Translations under genes and position numbers: made by a program
Part shown: positions 24,818 to 38,600 of the stretch, one piece after another
Layout of the letters: each line of letters opens with the position of its first letter
How positions within the stretch are numbered: the first letter of the stretch is position 1
The notes under the pieces: model-generated
What the model saw: the letters and a program-made list of their open reading frames with translations, nothing else
What the model was told of the DNA's origin: nothing
Database searches by the model: none
Assembly (NCBI RefSeq): GCF_000218685.1
Contig: NW_006763300.1
Location: 1,147,447-1,211,446, forward strand
DNA: 64,000 nucleotides
Direction: 5' to 3'
DNA from: Serpula lacrymans var. lacrymans S7.9
Lineage: Eukaryota > Basidiomycota > Agaricomycetes > Boletales > Serpulaceae

Positions 24818-25092
24818 ACTACAGTTTCTCTTTTGTGCCTATCTTTGTCCTAGTAGCTGTCATCACGCTTGAGATTATGTTTGCGCAAAATAATATTTTC
24901 GATTGGCGATGATTAGGTCGTGAAGGCTCAGAGCCCCCTAGGACTAAATTACAGACATGGAGTTGTGAAACATGAATATGCAAACTCACGATTTTATGAG
25001 GACTATCTGGGGGCGGTGGCGGTGCTCGGAGTGGCGCGTTCGACTCGTTCTACAATTACCTGAATATACTCTAGGACTCGATAGCGCACAAC

Positions 25093-25832
25093 ATGACACA
25101 CCTGGATTATACTTCAATTGACACGAACAAGTACGTTCGTCAAGAAATACTGAATGTTCCAAGTTCACCAATATACTGTAGATGGAAAAACTTGCCACCT
25201 CCCCCAGGCTTCACCAATTTCTCGTCTCATGCAAACGTATGTTCCCAACCATCTACATTACTGGCTTTTTTCTTCCAGCTGAGCTTAGGTCTCGTTTAGT
25301 CAAGAGCTCCAGCTAAGGCGTCTGCTGTTACCTCGTCCTCGTATGCGGCCTTAAAGCAGAAACGTGCATGGGACCTTGCGTTGTCGCCTGCTAAACAGCT
25401 GCCCATGCAGGCTTTCATGTTGTACATGTCCGGAGGAGGAGTTCAGATATTCAGCATGGGCATCGTTTTCATGTTACTTCTTACTCCATTCAAAAGCATA
25501 GCTGGAATAAACAGCGGTTCGTCCCTACAGCTCTTCCTTCGTCATTTACTAAGAAATCGTCTTGTGCTACCAGCTTTTGCGCCGTTTGCGCCGAATACTT
25601 CGCATGCAAATTCATCAAGCACGCTTCCTCTGCAGAAAATTGCGTATATTGCGTGTAACTTGTTGACGCTGGCTGTGGGATTATGGAAATGTCGGTCAAT
25701 GGGATTATTGCCAACGGGCACAGGAGATTGGTTAGCGTTCGAAACTAGAGGGCCGGTAAGCTACAATCATTCGTTCATGGTCACACTGTCATTAATATAT
25801 GGGCGAAGGCCCCGGAAATATCTTTATTCTGA
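25093..25832 (+). CDS. EMC4: ER membrane protein complex subunit 4 (EMC4)
   Basis: EMC4 is a subunit of the ER membrane insertase EMC, which inserts tail-anchored and multipass proteins. Splicing gives MTHLDYTSIDTNKWKNLPPP followed by PGFTNFS. Next comes the family core AWDLALSPAKQLPMQAFMLY, then MSGGGVQIFSMGIVFMLLLT, the first membrane segment. After an intron ending near 25570 comes AFAPFAPNTS, then a second membrane stretch KIAYIACNLLTLAVGLWKC and GLLPTGTGDWLAFETRGP. The last splice (about 25756-25808) adds APEISLF and the stop at 25830. About 175 residues matches the family. The start is set by the short first exon that splices in frame to the conserved WKNLPPPPGF. Confidence 0.9.
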
Positions 25833-26136
25833 AAGCACGCTATGGGCAATGTCATGCAACATCTGTTAGTCGACAGTCCTTAATGGCGGGCTAAGTGGTT
25901 AGGATACACTGAGAATTATGATGTACGTTTTTCGGGGTGAAAATCATAGACATGAAGACACCAGCTATCAATGCAAACCCTATATAACTGCCATTATAGT
26001 GGTTTTCTTCGTGTGTACGGGGTGTCACAAGTAAGCTAGTACATCATATGCTACAGACATGAATAACGTATACACCGACGAAGATATAAAAATCTATTTA
26101 AGATGTTCTATCTTCAGATTGTATTTTACCAAAACT
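25833..26136. other. Convergent intergenic region
   Basis: About 300 bp between the ends of EMC4 and the spartin-like gene. It is AT-rich with no supported gene. Confidence 0.4.
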
Positions 26137-28064
26137 TTAGTCCTGACGACTCCTCATTTTCGATATCCTCGATTTTATATATTGCTTCCCTACTCTCTTG
26201 ACGAGCGCACGCCTTCCTATACCATGCATATCAATGTAGACAAGCCCGATGTTTTTTGCTGTACCTGTCATCAATCCGGCACTTTGAGCGACATGAGAGC
26301 CATATCTGTTGAGATGAAGGGTCAGGGTCAGGAACTTCTAATAATATGATATTCCTTACTTGTGTTGTACCGCTTTGCCGATGTTATCGCTGCTAACCTC
26401 CAGAATTTGCTTCATGGAGTCATCAAAGGTGGATAATATAAGGTCTGCTGAAAGCAGGAGACGGTCCCGTGTCCTCAAAGGTGGCGGTGGGTTGCCAGCA
26501 TCATTAGACCGGGAGGAATCTGAAAGACGTGACAGTCTCGAACTAGACTGCGAAGATAGTTGAAAATCGTCAGACTGCTTGTTTTTCCGTGGCGAAAGAG
26601 AAGGCTGTGAGTCGCGGACTTCATAAGGCGGAGGAGATGTGTAAGATGGGGACGGGGAAACAGAACGAGGAGGTAATGGGGGTTTGGAGCTTGCTTCCGG
26701 CTGCATCGTATACGACGATTTGTTTACTAAAGACGGAGAAACGGAGCGTGAAGGTAGTGGTGGTTTGGGGCTTCCTGTAGCTGACGTTGGGACTGATAAC
26801 CAGGGTGAAGAGTTTGGTGAAGAGAAATTGGACGGCGAGAGGGATCGAGGCGGTAAAGGAGGTTTAGAATCTACAAGGTGCGAGTCTGGTACCGGAGACG
26901 GCGAAAGTAGGTGCGATTTGGATGACGGGGAAGGAGAAACTGAAGACCCCATCTTTCTGGTTATATGTGATGAAGAACCTGTTGTCACGGACCCCTTTTC
27001 CTTGCCACCAACAGCGCGTTTAATCATGCTATCCACCAAGGACATGGTTTTGGCGCTGACTGCAACGGCCTGAATGCTTACAGCATGAACACTAGCCAGT
27101 CCCTGGCGAGTCTTTTCTGAGCTAAGAAGCGCGATTGCACGGGGAGGTGGAGGTGGAGGAGTAGAGTTGTTTGTGGAGGGTGTGAGAGTAGAAGGATGGG
27201 GCGTCGAGTTCTTGATATAGTATGATGAAGCTGAATTCATCGATGTGAGAAGGAGTTTGCCTGTCCCAGATATAGCATAGCTGGAAGTTTTGTATGATGA
27301 ATTCATGGTAAGAGTGTCAACGATATCTTGGCTGAAAGGGCATACCTAACCATCGAAGCTGACTTCGTAATCCAATCTTGCTCGCTAGGAGGGATTACGC
27401 GAACAAACATTGTACGTGCATCCATCTGATCAGGGTCCTCTTCTTCAGGTATTTCAATAATGACAGGGTCGTTTTTGGATCCTAGCTCGTTGATATTTGG
27501 ATCTTCGAGAAGATCCAATTGATTATCCAATTCACCAATGATTTCACCGTTATCTTCATTGACGAAGACGAGATGTCCTCTCAGGTCCTGGTTATTATTA
27601 ATAGTCTGCTCTGTGGGTTTCTGTGACGCGTTGAAGTTTCCAGATGTTGATGGTACGCTATCCACGCTACGTAGCTCTGTATACTGGGCAAGTATCTCAT
27701 GAAAAGCGTCAAGGTCCTCTAGGGAAGTGTGCGGCTCGGTGGGATGTGGTGCAATAACGGGAACCGTTAGACATATCATGTTATCATCGCTTCCGCGGAG
27801 AGTGTATATTCGGTCTCCTGCTTCAGATACAGAGAAAGTTATGGTCTGAGATGGGTCAATAGGAGATTCGAAAGAGTTAAGCCGCAGTACAAGGAACATG
27901 TTTCTCGAAGTCGTGTTCATGTCTTGGGACGAATCTGGTATCGTAATAGACTCTAAAATGAGACATCCCAGCTGTATTGTCGCCGCTGTCGACAATGTCA
28001 CATTCTGTATCTGTAAAAGCTGGAAAGCCTCTGGCTCTGGCTGATCTTGAATGGACTCAGACAT
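26137..28064 (-). CDS. Spartin/senescence-domain protein with proline-rich repeats
   Basis: Three exons give one protein. The N-terminal domain (about 250 residues, starting MSESIQDQPEPEAFQLLQIQ) resembles the front part of plant and fungal senescence-associated proteins. The senescence domain begins WITKSASMVSYAISGTGKLL, formed by splicing 27348 to 27285. It is interrupted by a long insertion with the repeated SH3-type motif KPPLPPRS, then resumes with LLLSADLILSTFDDSMKQIL. A stop seems to follow AVQHK near 26356. However, splicing from CACAA|GTAAGG to an acceptor near 26301 adds KYGSHVAQSAGLMTGTAKN, then GLVYIDMHGIGRRALVKR, and moves the stop to 26137. This tail matches the family. Human spartin acts in lipid-droplet turnover and endosomal traffic; the role in fungi is unclear. 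Confidence 0.8.
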
Positions 28065-28847
28065 GATGGAACAGATACAAGCATGATCTGACCATAACCC
28101 TAGATCAAGTCCACAGTAATCGTGGCTGTGCTGCCAACCAGTTCGAAATAGTCCATCAAATCATGCCAGTGAGTAGTACTGTACTTATCATCGACCACAG
28201 CTGCCACTGCCATGCTCAGCCGGACCCTTGGCAACCTCAGCAACTTCTCAACCGCTCATAATGAATCAGTGCCTTTCTATACAAGCAAGCTGCGCTCACT
28301 TCTCACGATGACCCGAGGAGAGGCATAAGAGAGCTCGTCACAAACTTCCCAGTCCGTATATGTAAAAGAGCACTGCTTCGGTGATGCAGAACATTGCAGA
28401 TTAACACCATATGGCATTTATCACCATTTTGCTATGTGATTTCGAGCCCTCGAGTCAGGATATTTTAGGCGGGGAATACCACGCTCTGTCCTGAGGTGGC
28501 GTCGATATCAGTTCCTATGTCACATCTGTCAAGGGCCGAGGGAGATATCTCTGTTAATAGAGACTCAGACGCCTGTACGGAGGTTCTCTGTTTACTATAC
28601 TCGGCAGCATCACATCATTCCGTCTGCCTGATGCTGATGGTACGGACAGCCTCCAGTCACCACCGCCGAGTTTTCTGTGCAACTGCACTAGGGTCCTGAT
28701 TTACCCCCTGAGAGTATTCACTTAGTTGTCACAATATGCCTCGATTCACGGGACAGTTCAGCGGCATATTTAAGTCACTTCTTAATGTGCGGAACATTGA
28801 CTTCGAATCCTCCTCCTTCAACAGTATACCTGGACCTCCATCGAAAA
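28065..28847. other. Divergent promoter region
   Basis: 780 bp between the starts of the spartin-like gene and the DUF6533-like gene. A 67-codon frame at 28496-28699 shows no domain. No clear TATA box. Confidence 0.4.
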
Positions 28848-30582
28848 ATGGCGATAAATCCCGCTCTCATTCCTTTCATTCCTGCTGCAGAACTGGAGGC
28901 GCTAATATCTTATCTCGCGGATTTTGTTACGTTTCGCTATTGCACTGGTATGTATCAAGTTCATCATCATTCGATGGCATGTATGTCATGAATTACGAAC
29001 AATGTTCCAGTTGCTGCGACAGTTTTATATGCCTATGATTTTAGTAAGTGGTTATACAGTATTAGCTTTTCAGGGATATCACTAACTCTTTTGCAGTGTT
29101 GACATTGGAGGAGGAGGTGAATATTTTCAGCTGATGAAAAGAAACTAATATTAATCACCCTTACGCCTTCTAGGTCAAATTTGTATGGGTATGTCAAAAA
29201 AAAAAAAAATAAGTTCGATTGACTCATAAACATTTACCTCCAGTATTCTCCGTGGACAACCGTGAAAACGTTCTTCTTAATAGCAAGCATCCCTATCTGC
29301 GATGTGCTAGACGGTTCACTGAGTGCATTTTTAGGTCCGTTACTTTGCTTTCGGTTGTATCCTCACCTTCACTACCTGTAAGTGAGCAACAACTATGTAC
29401 TATGATATGTTTTGACATCGAAATTAGTAAATGTTTTACCTCTGCGGACTACACCGATGTAAGTTTTTCAGTTAGTAAATCTAATTCGATCTGCTTTCTC
29501 ATATTAGTTCCACATAGATGTAAGTTTGGACCTTTGCGTCCGCATATGCACAGGATATGGCTTAAAATCCAACTGATATCACTGGCTGTAGGTATCGCGA
29601 TTGAATCGTTTGCTATTATCAGTAAGTTTGTTTCTGTGATTCTTCCCTATCCGCTTGTAGCTGAACAGCTCTAAGGTGTTGTACTATTGTCCTTCGTCGA
29701 AGGTTTGTACGACTATACTTGTTTAACCATAGGAATGGGCTGAACGACGTGGGTCCAGTTATCCTGCAGATACGGTTATTCGCTCTATATAATAATGGTA
29801 AGATGCTCTCGACTCCATAGCCTCCAACGCAAAACTTAGGATTTTAAATAGACAAAAGAGTGGTAATCCCCGTCATGATATCATTTGTCATGATGGTGTT
29901 TGCTCAGTTGGGAATGGCTAGCTACGAAGTCTATTTCAACAATCGTATGTTAACCCCTCCTTTTAGAAGATCGGGCTATAGCTTACTATCGAGTGTAGTT
30001 GGCCTTGCTGGATTCGACGCGACGATAGCTGAGTCTTTGGGAATCTGCCCAGGTGGTACACCTACCTGGTTCTACCTTTTTATGTAAGTGGTATAACTTC
30101 AGGTATACTTGTACAACTGCGACTATTAACTCATCCATTCATTCATGCAGGATACCAATCATGGTCTTCGATTTTATCCTTTTCGTTTTGGCGCTGTACA
30201 AGTCACTGCAGCACTATCGTCAAGTTCCCGACAAAACATGGTCCGGAGCGCGTGTGATTAGTATGATGATGAGAGACTCATTATTGTTCTTCATGATGTA
30301 CGTGCTTGAATCGACCCATGACGAAGGAAACCACTTCTAATTATTTTCTAAAGTAATTTCGTTGTATTCCTGATCTCCACCTTGATATATCTGGTAGGCC
30401 CTCGCACGCTGTACCAAAAGATAGCCAATTGGCAGATGGTTATACCTGCTATCCTTGCTGAGCGGCTGGTCCTCAATGTCCGCGGATTCTATTCCAAGAT
30501 GGGATCGACGACTTCGACTTCGACTTCGACCATCAGTATGGAAGGTAGCGATGTTATAGAACTCCAGCATCAACTCCCGTAG
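28848..30582 (+). CDS. Seven-helix membrane protein, DUF6533-type
   Basis: This looks like the large agaricomycete family of DUF6533 membrane proteins, whose function is unknown. The start MAINPALIPFIPAAELEALI leads after introns to VAATVLYAYDFMLTLEEEVK and FVW, the typical DUF6533 beginning, and then YSPWTTVKTFF. Several hydrophobic helices follow, coded around 29530-29680, 29860-29945, 30140-30215 and 30340-30400 (for example VVFLISTLIYLVGPRTLYQ). The C-terminal tail has a short (ST)n run coded by a TCGACT microsatellite near 30509-30530. At least eight introns are required, one containing an A13-A14 run near 29200. Exact borders in the middle are uncertain, so the family call is moderate. 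Confidence 0.6.
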
Positions 30583-30855
30583 AATGTAGTGGAACGGGAC
30601 CCCGTATGTGTTCCATTGGTTGTTTACCCGCAGCTTTTGTCCGAGACTGGCCCCATGAGTAATGATTAAGGATATCTTAAGAACTGTATCTATCTCATAT
30701 ACTTGTAGCATTGATATGTGTGTGTTGTGCGCACACTTACTTGTATAGCGTGTACTACCTGAATGTCATATTTAAACCGAGTCATACCAGTTAACATAAA
30801 TAAATACATTTAAACTTGTCTCGGTATCATCGACATTTCGAGATCTATGTCATGT

Positions 30856-31576
30856 TCAGTCTTCGTGAAAGTGTTGAGATTGAAGAGTTCGTGCAACGAC
30901 AACGGATTTCTGCAACAGATATAAAAAGGCAACGATAATAACACCAACAGTCCCTAGTTCGACATAGAAAAGGTCCTCGAGTCCACCCACTGGAATCGAA
31001 ATGGTATCGGTTGACATACTCTCCGCACTGAAAAACGACACAGGATGTGGCCATGCTCGTTTGAGAGGCGAGTAGAGTTCTGAGGGTATATCAGGGAAAT
31101 CGTAAACATATTCCGAAGCTTACAGACCGTTCAATAATCGGTTCAACAACATGACGCAAAGCAAACTTACAACCAGTTGGACAAGCCCAAAAGCTCGCGG
31201 GTGGTTTAACTTCAATGGTCTTGTGAGAATTGTGCGATGAAGGTACACCGTAACGAATGTGTATAGGTATGTCAATTGTGATGTCGATATCATTTTCATT
31301 GCGGTTCGGAAGAGATGCATTGAGCAGCAGAACAGTACCAAAATCCTGTACAGCTGAAACTGGCAGCTCAAGATTGGATACGCCAAATATGTTAAAAGAG
31401 TGATGGAGGTCGATTAACTCGTACGGATCGACGATGATATCAGGAGGTAGCATATGCAAGAAATGCAGTGTACATTCATGTTTTGCGCCTGTCTGCCATA
31501 GATGTACACGGGTGGAATAAGTTGAATGTGAGCCTTGGATTGGCGCTAAGTACGAGGATATCGCGATGGACTTCAT
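30856..31576 (-). CDS. PBN1: PIG-X/Pbn1-like, GPI mannosyltransferase I subunit
   Basis: PIG-X (Pbn1 in yeast) stabilises PIG-M, the ER enzyme that adds the first mannose to GPI anchors. Two exons, 31576-31171 and 31118-30856, are separated by a 52 bp intron. The joined sequence contains the luminal family motifs: CTLHFLHMLPPDIIVDPYEL near the N-terminus, HIRYGVPSSH, then PPASFWACPTGS joined to SEYVYDFPDIPSELYSPLKR. The C-terminus is one membrane helix, VELGTVGVIIVAFLYLLQ, with a short cytosolic tail. About 220 residues in total. Reading through the intron gives a stop, so the splice is needed. The ATG at 31576 is the only suitable start. The gene is divergent from the adenylate kinase gene by 260 bp. 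Confidence 0.75.
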
Positions 31577-31835
31577 AGTATAGGTCTCAGACAAAGACCT
31601 CTAAGAACAGGCGCTGTCGGGAGACCAAACAAAGCCAACGCGTTCGGTGTCTAATGCCGAAAGTCATGCCGCTCAATCTCCGTTCAAATAATTTTCCCAC
31701 TGTCCCCGACCGACGATTCACCCGAATATAACCGTGGCTTTAGCAGTATACGTGGACGTGACTTTCCTGGAGCGTCCATAGGCCTTAGCCTCTCGAAAAC
31801 ACTCCCTTGTCTATAGTTTTCTCGTTTAGCCCAAC

Positions 31836-32986
<1,151 letters not shown>

Positions 32987-33600
32987 AACAAACGGGAAAA
33001 TAGAGGCATGGTAGAGAGCATATCATTACTATGCCGATTCGCTTTGACTATCGTGGAGGTAGTTTTGTCTGTCGTTTGTCGTACATGCATGTTTTAGATG
33101 GTGCATACTCTAGATATCCATAGCTTTTGTCTTGGTCACATTCCTTGAGCCCGTATATATGAAACCCCCAATTGTCGAGGCAATTATCGAAGCTAGTGGA
33201 TTTATTTTTTTTGAGTGACCGTACATTCTTCTTGCTGACCATAAAGTCGAGATATCTGCTAGTATAGTGAGTTCTTCATGGTTCTGCTATGAACAATTAC
33301 CAAAGTGTACGAACCTGCACAAGACCAGTGCTTTCTGGGTTGAGCGTGGATCGCCTTCTGACAGACAGTGTACTAGTAATTCGCTGACCGTAAGTGACTG
33401 GCAACTTTCAAAAGGTCCCTCTGACTGTTATGTTGACATTCAGTCCGAAGTCAGTCACGGTAATGACATTGCAGTAAGCTCCGATAAACGCGACACAGTC
33501 ATAGGCTCGTAGCCGACTCGTAGCTTGCAGGGTACGTACGAGCTGAAACGGATGTGTTCTTGCTCTATATCTTAATTTTGACCCTCTGAATCCTTCGGTC
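32987..33600. other. Intergenic stretch
   Basis: 614 bp between two genes on the same strand. Short frames on either strand carry no recognisable domain. I see nothing specific. Confidence 0.4.
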
Positions 33601-35560
33601 ATGGAGAAGAAACCCACTTACGCAACAGTGGTTGTTCCCAGATCATCTTCCTATATTTCACGATGGAGCCTTGCTTTGAATGCTCTCCTGTTACTCGCGC
33701 TTTCCTACATTTTTCAGCATCCTGAGCTCTTACAGAATACCTCTAATACTCCAAGGTATCAGTCGCCTTCCTGTCGCTCCCCGCTGCCTCCGTTACTTGT
33801 TCGGAGTCCTCCAGCAGCCAACCATCCTGAATTGACTGAAGCCTTTAGGAAATTGGATGCTGCTTTGGAGAGCCGCTACAACCAAGGTGGAAGTGATAGC
33901 ATCAGCGTAGCCGTTGTATCTTCAAGTGGGTCCCTGTATGAAGGCTTCTGGGGCCCACTACGTGCCAACGAGACTGATGAAGTTGCAAGAGGAACTGTTG
34001 ATAGAAATTCGATCTATCGAGTAGCATCTGTGTCCAAGATGTTCACAGCCCTCGAGACTCTAATTTTGCGTAATCGTGGCGTTTTGAACCTGTGAGTTGG
34101 TTTATCTGGTACAGGTTAGGTCCAGTTGTATATTTTGCTAACCTATCACAGAGACGACCCAGTTGACAAACTGCTTTCTCTCACATATCACACGAATTAT
34201 GGGCCCATCACGTTTCGCCAGCTTATGAGTCATATGTCTGGGTTAAACACATTTTCTCCTCCTGGAGATGCCAGCGGGTCATGGCCCAAGTCACCCGAGG
34301 GAGAAAGTTCCTCTGGCCATGCTACCCTCGCGCAGGTTCTGGAGTCAATAGCATCTCACCGCCCGATTGCGCCTCCATATACTTTCCCAGTTTACTCCAA
34401 TACTGGATACAAACTCCTTGGGTTGGCTAATGTTGCTGCAAACCGGGCATTCGAAAACCACACTGATGCTCCCTCGACTCATGCTGAACTGATGCATCGC
34501 GACGTGTTTACACCTCTTGGTCTTAAAGATAGCTCCTTCTTAACGAGCCCTACCAACCGAGCGAACGTGGTCGTGCCATCCATCCAACCTGGAGATATTG
34601 TGCGTTTCCTTTGTTGATGTAAGCTGCTCGTGACTCAATATATGCTTCGAAGGATGATGATCACGGGGATGCTTCCAACCCATCTGGTGGTCAACTGAGC
34701 TCGGTGTCCGACCTCGTGAAGGTGATGCAGACATTAATAGACCCTTCTCGGCCGGAGAGTGCCATCCCTGCGATTACCGTCAGGGAGTGGTTGAGACCTA
34801 TTCACTCTTGGGTTGACGATTATACTGCAGTAGGAGCCCCTTGGGAGATAATCAAGCCAAAGGATTCTTATGGTCGGACGCAGCCACTGTATCAGAAGTG
34901 TTCGTGACTCCCTCTCCACACACCACACGATCGTCTCCGTTGCTGACTACCTCACAGTAGGCGAAATGCCAGGCTATCACTCAGGGTTCATTATCAATCC
35001 TACTAGCTCCTACGGGATCATCATCCTTTCTACTGGACCCATGACGCAGACCATTCCGCTCACTAACTTGATTTTTGACCATGTTCAACCTGCATTTGAT
35101 GCGATAATGGAGGCTGAGGCTCATAAGTCACTCGTTGGGTCTTGGCTTTCTGACGATGGACAGGACAACATTGCCATTGATATTGAAGCCGGCTCGCTCT
35201 ATGTCACTCGATATATATTAAATGGTACCGACGTTTTGGCTGTCATGCACAACCATATTGGATCTGGGAAGCTTCCCCTTTGGCCAACAAGTGAGAATGA
35301 ATATCGGTAAGTGTCAAGTGAAATAAGTCGGGTCTCATTTAATGCTTTTATCTTGAAATCAAATTAGGCTCGCAGTTCCGTCACCCTACGGTGATTGCTT
35401 CTTCTCTTGGATCACACTTGATATATATGGCTACATCAATGGTACATCGGTCAATGTCTTCGAATTCATAGACAGTGAAGATGGCGTGACGCTTTATTTG
35501 CCCGCCATGGACATGAAGTTCAAACGTACCATCGACAGTAATCCACAGCTATCTGCGTGA
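33601..35560 (+). CDS. Membrane-anchored serine beta-lactamase-fold protein
   Basis: This belongs to the beta-lactamase/transpeptidase-like (class C/LACTB-like) family of serine hydrolases. In fungi these often act as esterases or amidases, and the substrate here is unknown. Residues about 22-40 (WSLALNALLLLALSYIF) form an N-terminal signal anchor. The catalytic SxxK is in SIYRVASVSKMFTALETL, and the YxN motif is in FPVYSNTGYKLLGL. QLMSHMSGLNTFSPPGD is the usual helix after the active site. Downstream is PGYHSGFIINPTSSYGIIIL, after an intron at 34900-34957 that joins LYQK to LGEMPGYHSG. The C-terminal domain after 35080 is strand-rich, as in related fungal proteins. Other introns lie near 34091-34150, 34601-34635 and 35308-35367. 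About 570 residues. Confidence 0.85.
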
Positions 35561-35657
35561 TTGTAGATAGTATGATCGGACGCCATAGAAGAAAGTTAAA
35601 TTATCTAATTTATACAAAATCCCATTTCATCCAAATTATTCATCATGGACACTAGTA

Positions 35658-38600
35658 TTAGTGCCCACTCAACAGTGGTCTGATAGGTACGGTAAGTTCA
35701 ACTTTGCGAGATGCTAGCCACTGGGAGTCGCTGGCTGTCGAGGGTTCGATAACTTCTCCAAAAGTCTCCGGATCCTCGCTCAATTTCCAGCGTCTGCCAT
35801 CTAGAGCATCCGTGACAGCCGCAAAGCCATCGCCCATGAGTTTCTTGATAACATTTTCGTCGCCTATGAGGCCCAAAAATGTTTCTGCTTGCCTCCTTTT
35901 CACGGACCAGTGGGTATCTATCCACGCAGCACGTCTTTTGATGATATCCAAACGGGATTCCCAGCCACATTGTGGAAGCAGTTCGACCTGTGCATGCTGT
36001 TTTATTTCCTGTAGGGATTGCTGTATGTGCTGGTGATCTGCCAACCGCCCGAAGCACAAAGCTTGTTCAAAATACGCGTTTGAAAAGAATCGAACGAGTT
36101 GCTGGCACCATCCACATCCGCATGTTAATTTGATATTCACAGAAGCGGAAGGTCTCGGTCCAAGTATGAATCGCAGGTAGCAGTAAACCAGTACTCGAAA
36201 AAATTCGGCAGAAACAGGTGACCACACCTCCATCTTGAATTTTTGTAAGGTGTCCCGTATCAGCGGAATAAGCGGCGCATAGACAACGTCGAACATCCTC
36301 CTCGTCGACGCACTGGCGTCCCAGCGGCGGTTCAATAGGTGCTTAAACATTAGAGCACAAGAACCTATATTCTGGGTTAGTATGCATAAACAAATAAGAT
36401 TAGCGGCGTTAGACAAAGAGACAGTATAATGGCTGCCACTGAGAACGGATGTGGAGGAACCAAGGGTCGGATCTGACACAGAGAGATCGAGAAAAGAGTA
36501 GTGCCACTCCATTATGACTTGCTGCAGCATTTTTTGAACGAGGGGCTTCAATAATCTTGTCTTTTGCTCGACTATATTCCTATTCTTGCCTTCCATATGC
36601 GTTGATGGATTGAAGGGAAAGACATAAACTCGTTCCCAATGCAGCAGTCCTATCAACGACATTGAAAATACGGGCGAACGACACTTTGCCAAAAGCTCAG
36701 GGACAATCCTAACGATATGCATGAGATTGGAATCAACTACTCTAGAAGTATAGGGACTCACACTTCACAGAGGAAGGGGATCCCCATGCATCGCCCAATG
36801 CTAAAAAATGAGGTAACATCATCTGTTGACAAAGGAGCACCTGAAGAAAGAAACCAGCGTATACGTTCCCTAACCCAACGTATAGCTACGATACGATGCT
36901 CGGGACCAACTAAAGAAGGAAATGATGCTACAGCTTTAATAGCTGGTAACCCAACCTTTTGGCAATACCGCTGTAGTCTTCCATATAGACTATCAGAATC
37001 ATGACGATGTAGGGCGGGTGGGTCTACTTACATTTTCAAAACAGTAACGAAGGAGAAGACAGAACAAGCCTTGGAACAATGGACATGACCGAGAGATCCA
37101 GCTTGGCCATCTATTAGACCAGATGAAATGATACTTTCCCACAACTTTGGATCGTTCCATTTGATAGTGAGCTTGGCTATGGCAGCCACGACATCCCAGC
37201 TTGGTTTGTTGTGGTGTAATGCACTAATAATTTTTCGAACGTTGTCCCGATTTCTATTGGTAACTTGCCCTTGCTTGATACCGTCTAGCCTTGCAACGGC
37301 GACCATATGTTGTCCAGTGGACAACGCTACATTGAATCCTGTGTGAGGGTCAAACATTATTAGGACAGCACGACGATACGCTAAACACCAGGTGTAAATC
37401 TCCATATAACAAGAGGGGGAACTATGGACCGTACAATATTTGATAATACCCGGTTCCTGTGGATGGAGGTGGTTAGAAAGGAGAAAACACAACAACGGAT
37501 ATAACCTAACCGTGTCATTATATCCACTGTACTCCGCAGTATCAAGATGGAAATGATCGAATGGTTTGCGTACCATAAGGTCATTCTTACTGAGTTCCAT
37601 TCCCTGGAAACCTTCCATCGCGTTTCCGCGAAGGTCGGTCATCTCTTCAAGTACCATAGCCCTCTTGGTAGTCTTCACCAATGGCGGATATTTTTCGTCA
37701 TCAGCACACCAGTCTGTCCTTCGCCTCCGACCGTAACCTTTTGAATAGCCACGTTCTCGGTCATCTGATGTACCTGTAATGTGACATTTTATTCTCCCTA
37801 GATAGAGGCCGATTCCCAATTCATTGCACACCGGTCGCAGATGAGCTACCTTGTGTGCGTCTTCGCCTCTCAAGATGCAGCCTTCAAGAGGCAAACCACG
37901 GTAATCATGGTGTAATGTATAAATGAACATTCCATGTGCGACATCCAGTTGTTCTTGCGATGAGCTTTGCAGCCACTGATCCAAGATACGCCGGAGCTGA
38001 ATTGTGCTGTTTTGCATATGGGGAAGACGGGGAATAGGACCAGAGGCCTGGTGAGCCATGAGATAGCGCAGAACAAGGCGATGACCTGATGTGATTGGTT
38101 TTATCTTGATCGAAGCATCGTTGTGCCATGAAACAACGGCTGTGCAAGGTGTTGCCGCTGGTGCAATATCATAAACTATGACCGCACCTTCGTGAGAAAT
38201 CTCGATTTGCCCGCCGCTGTGTACAGAAGGCAGAATAACGTCTAGCGTCGCATAGACATTCTCGTCAAGTATTTGTCTAATAAGAATTCCTATCAGTACA
38301 GAGATACTGGAACTGGATATGTACTTACTCCTGATGCGTTAAACTGCTACGACCCAAGTTCAGCTACGTTACATTAGTCCTATACACTGGCTAATGAGAG
38401 TACTGACCTCGAGCCAGCCCAATACATTATCATTTTGGAAAATGTAAATTTGGGGCGGGGCTCGTATGGAACGAGCGACAGCCAAATATCTCTCGCAATG
38501 ATATTGTCCAAGTGATAATCCCAAGCGGGGTTGTTGATCTTGATTTTGTCTGCCGCTACGTGCCAGAAATCGCCAGTAGAACTTTCGGATGAATACGCTC

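Noticed and set aside
26059..26349. Plus-strand 96-codon frame
   Set aside because: It is antisense to the last exon of the spartin-like gene, whose spliced tail matches the family.
28496..28699. 67-codon frame in the promoter between two divergent genes
   Set aside because: Too short, no domain, no splice partner seen.
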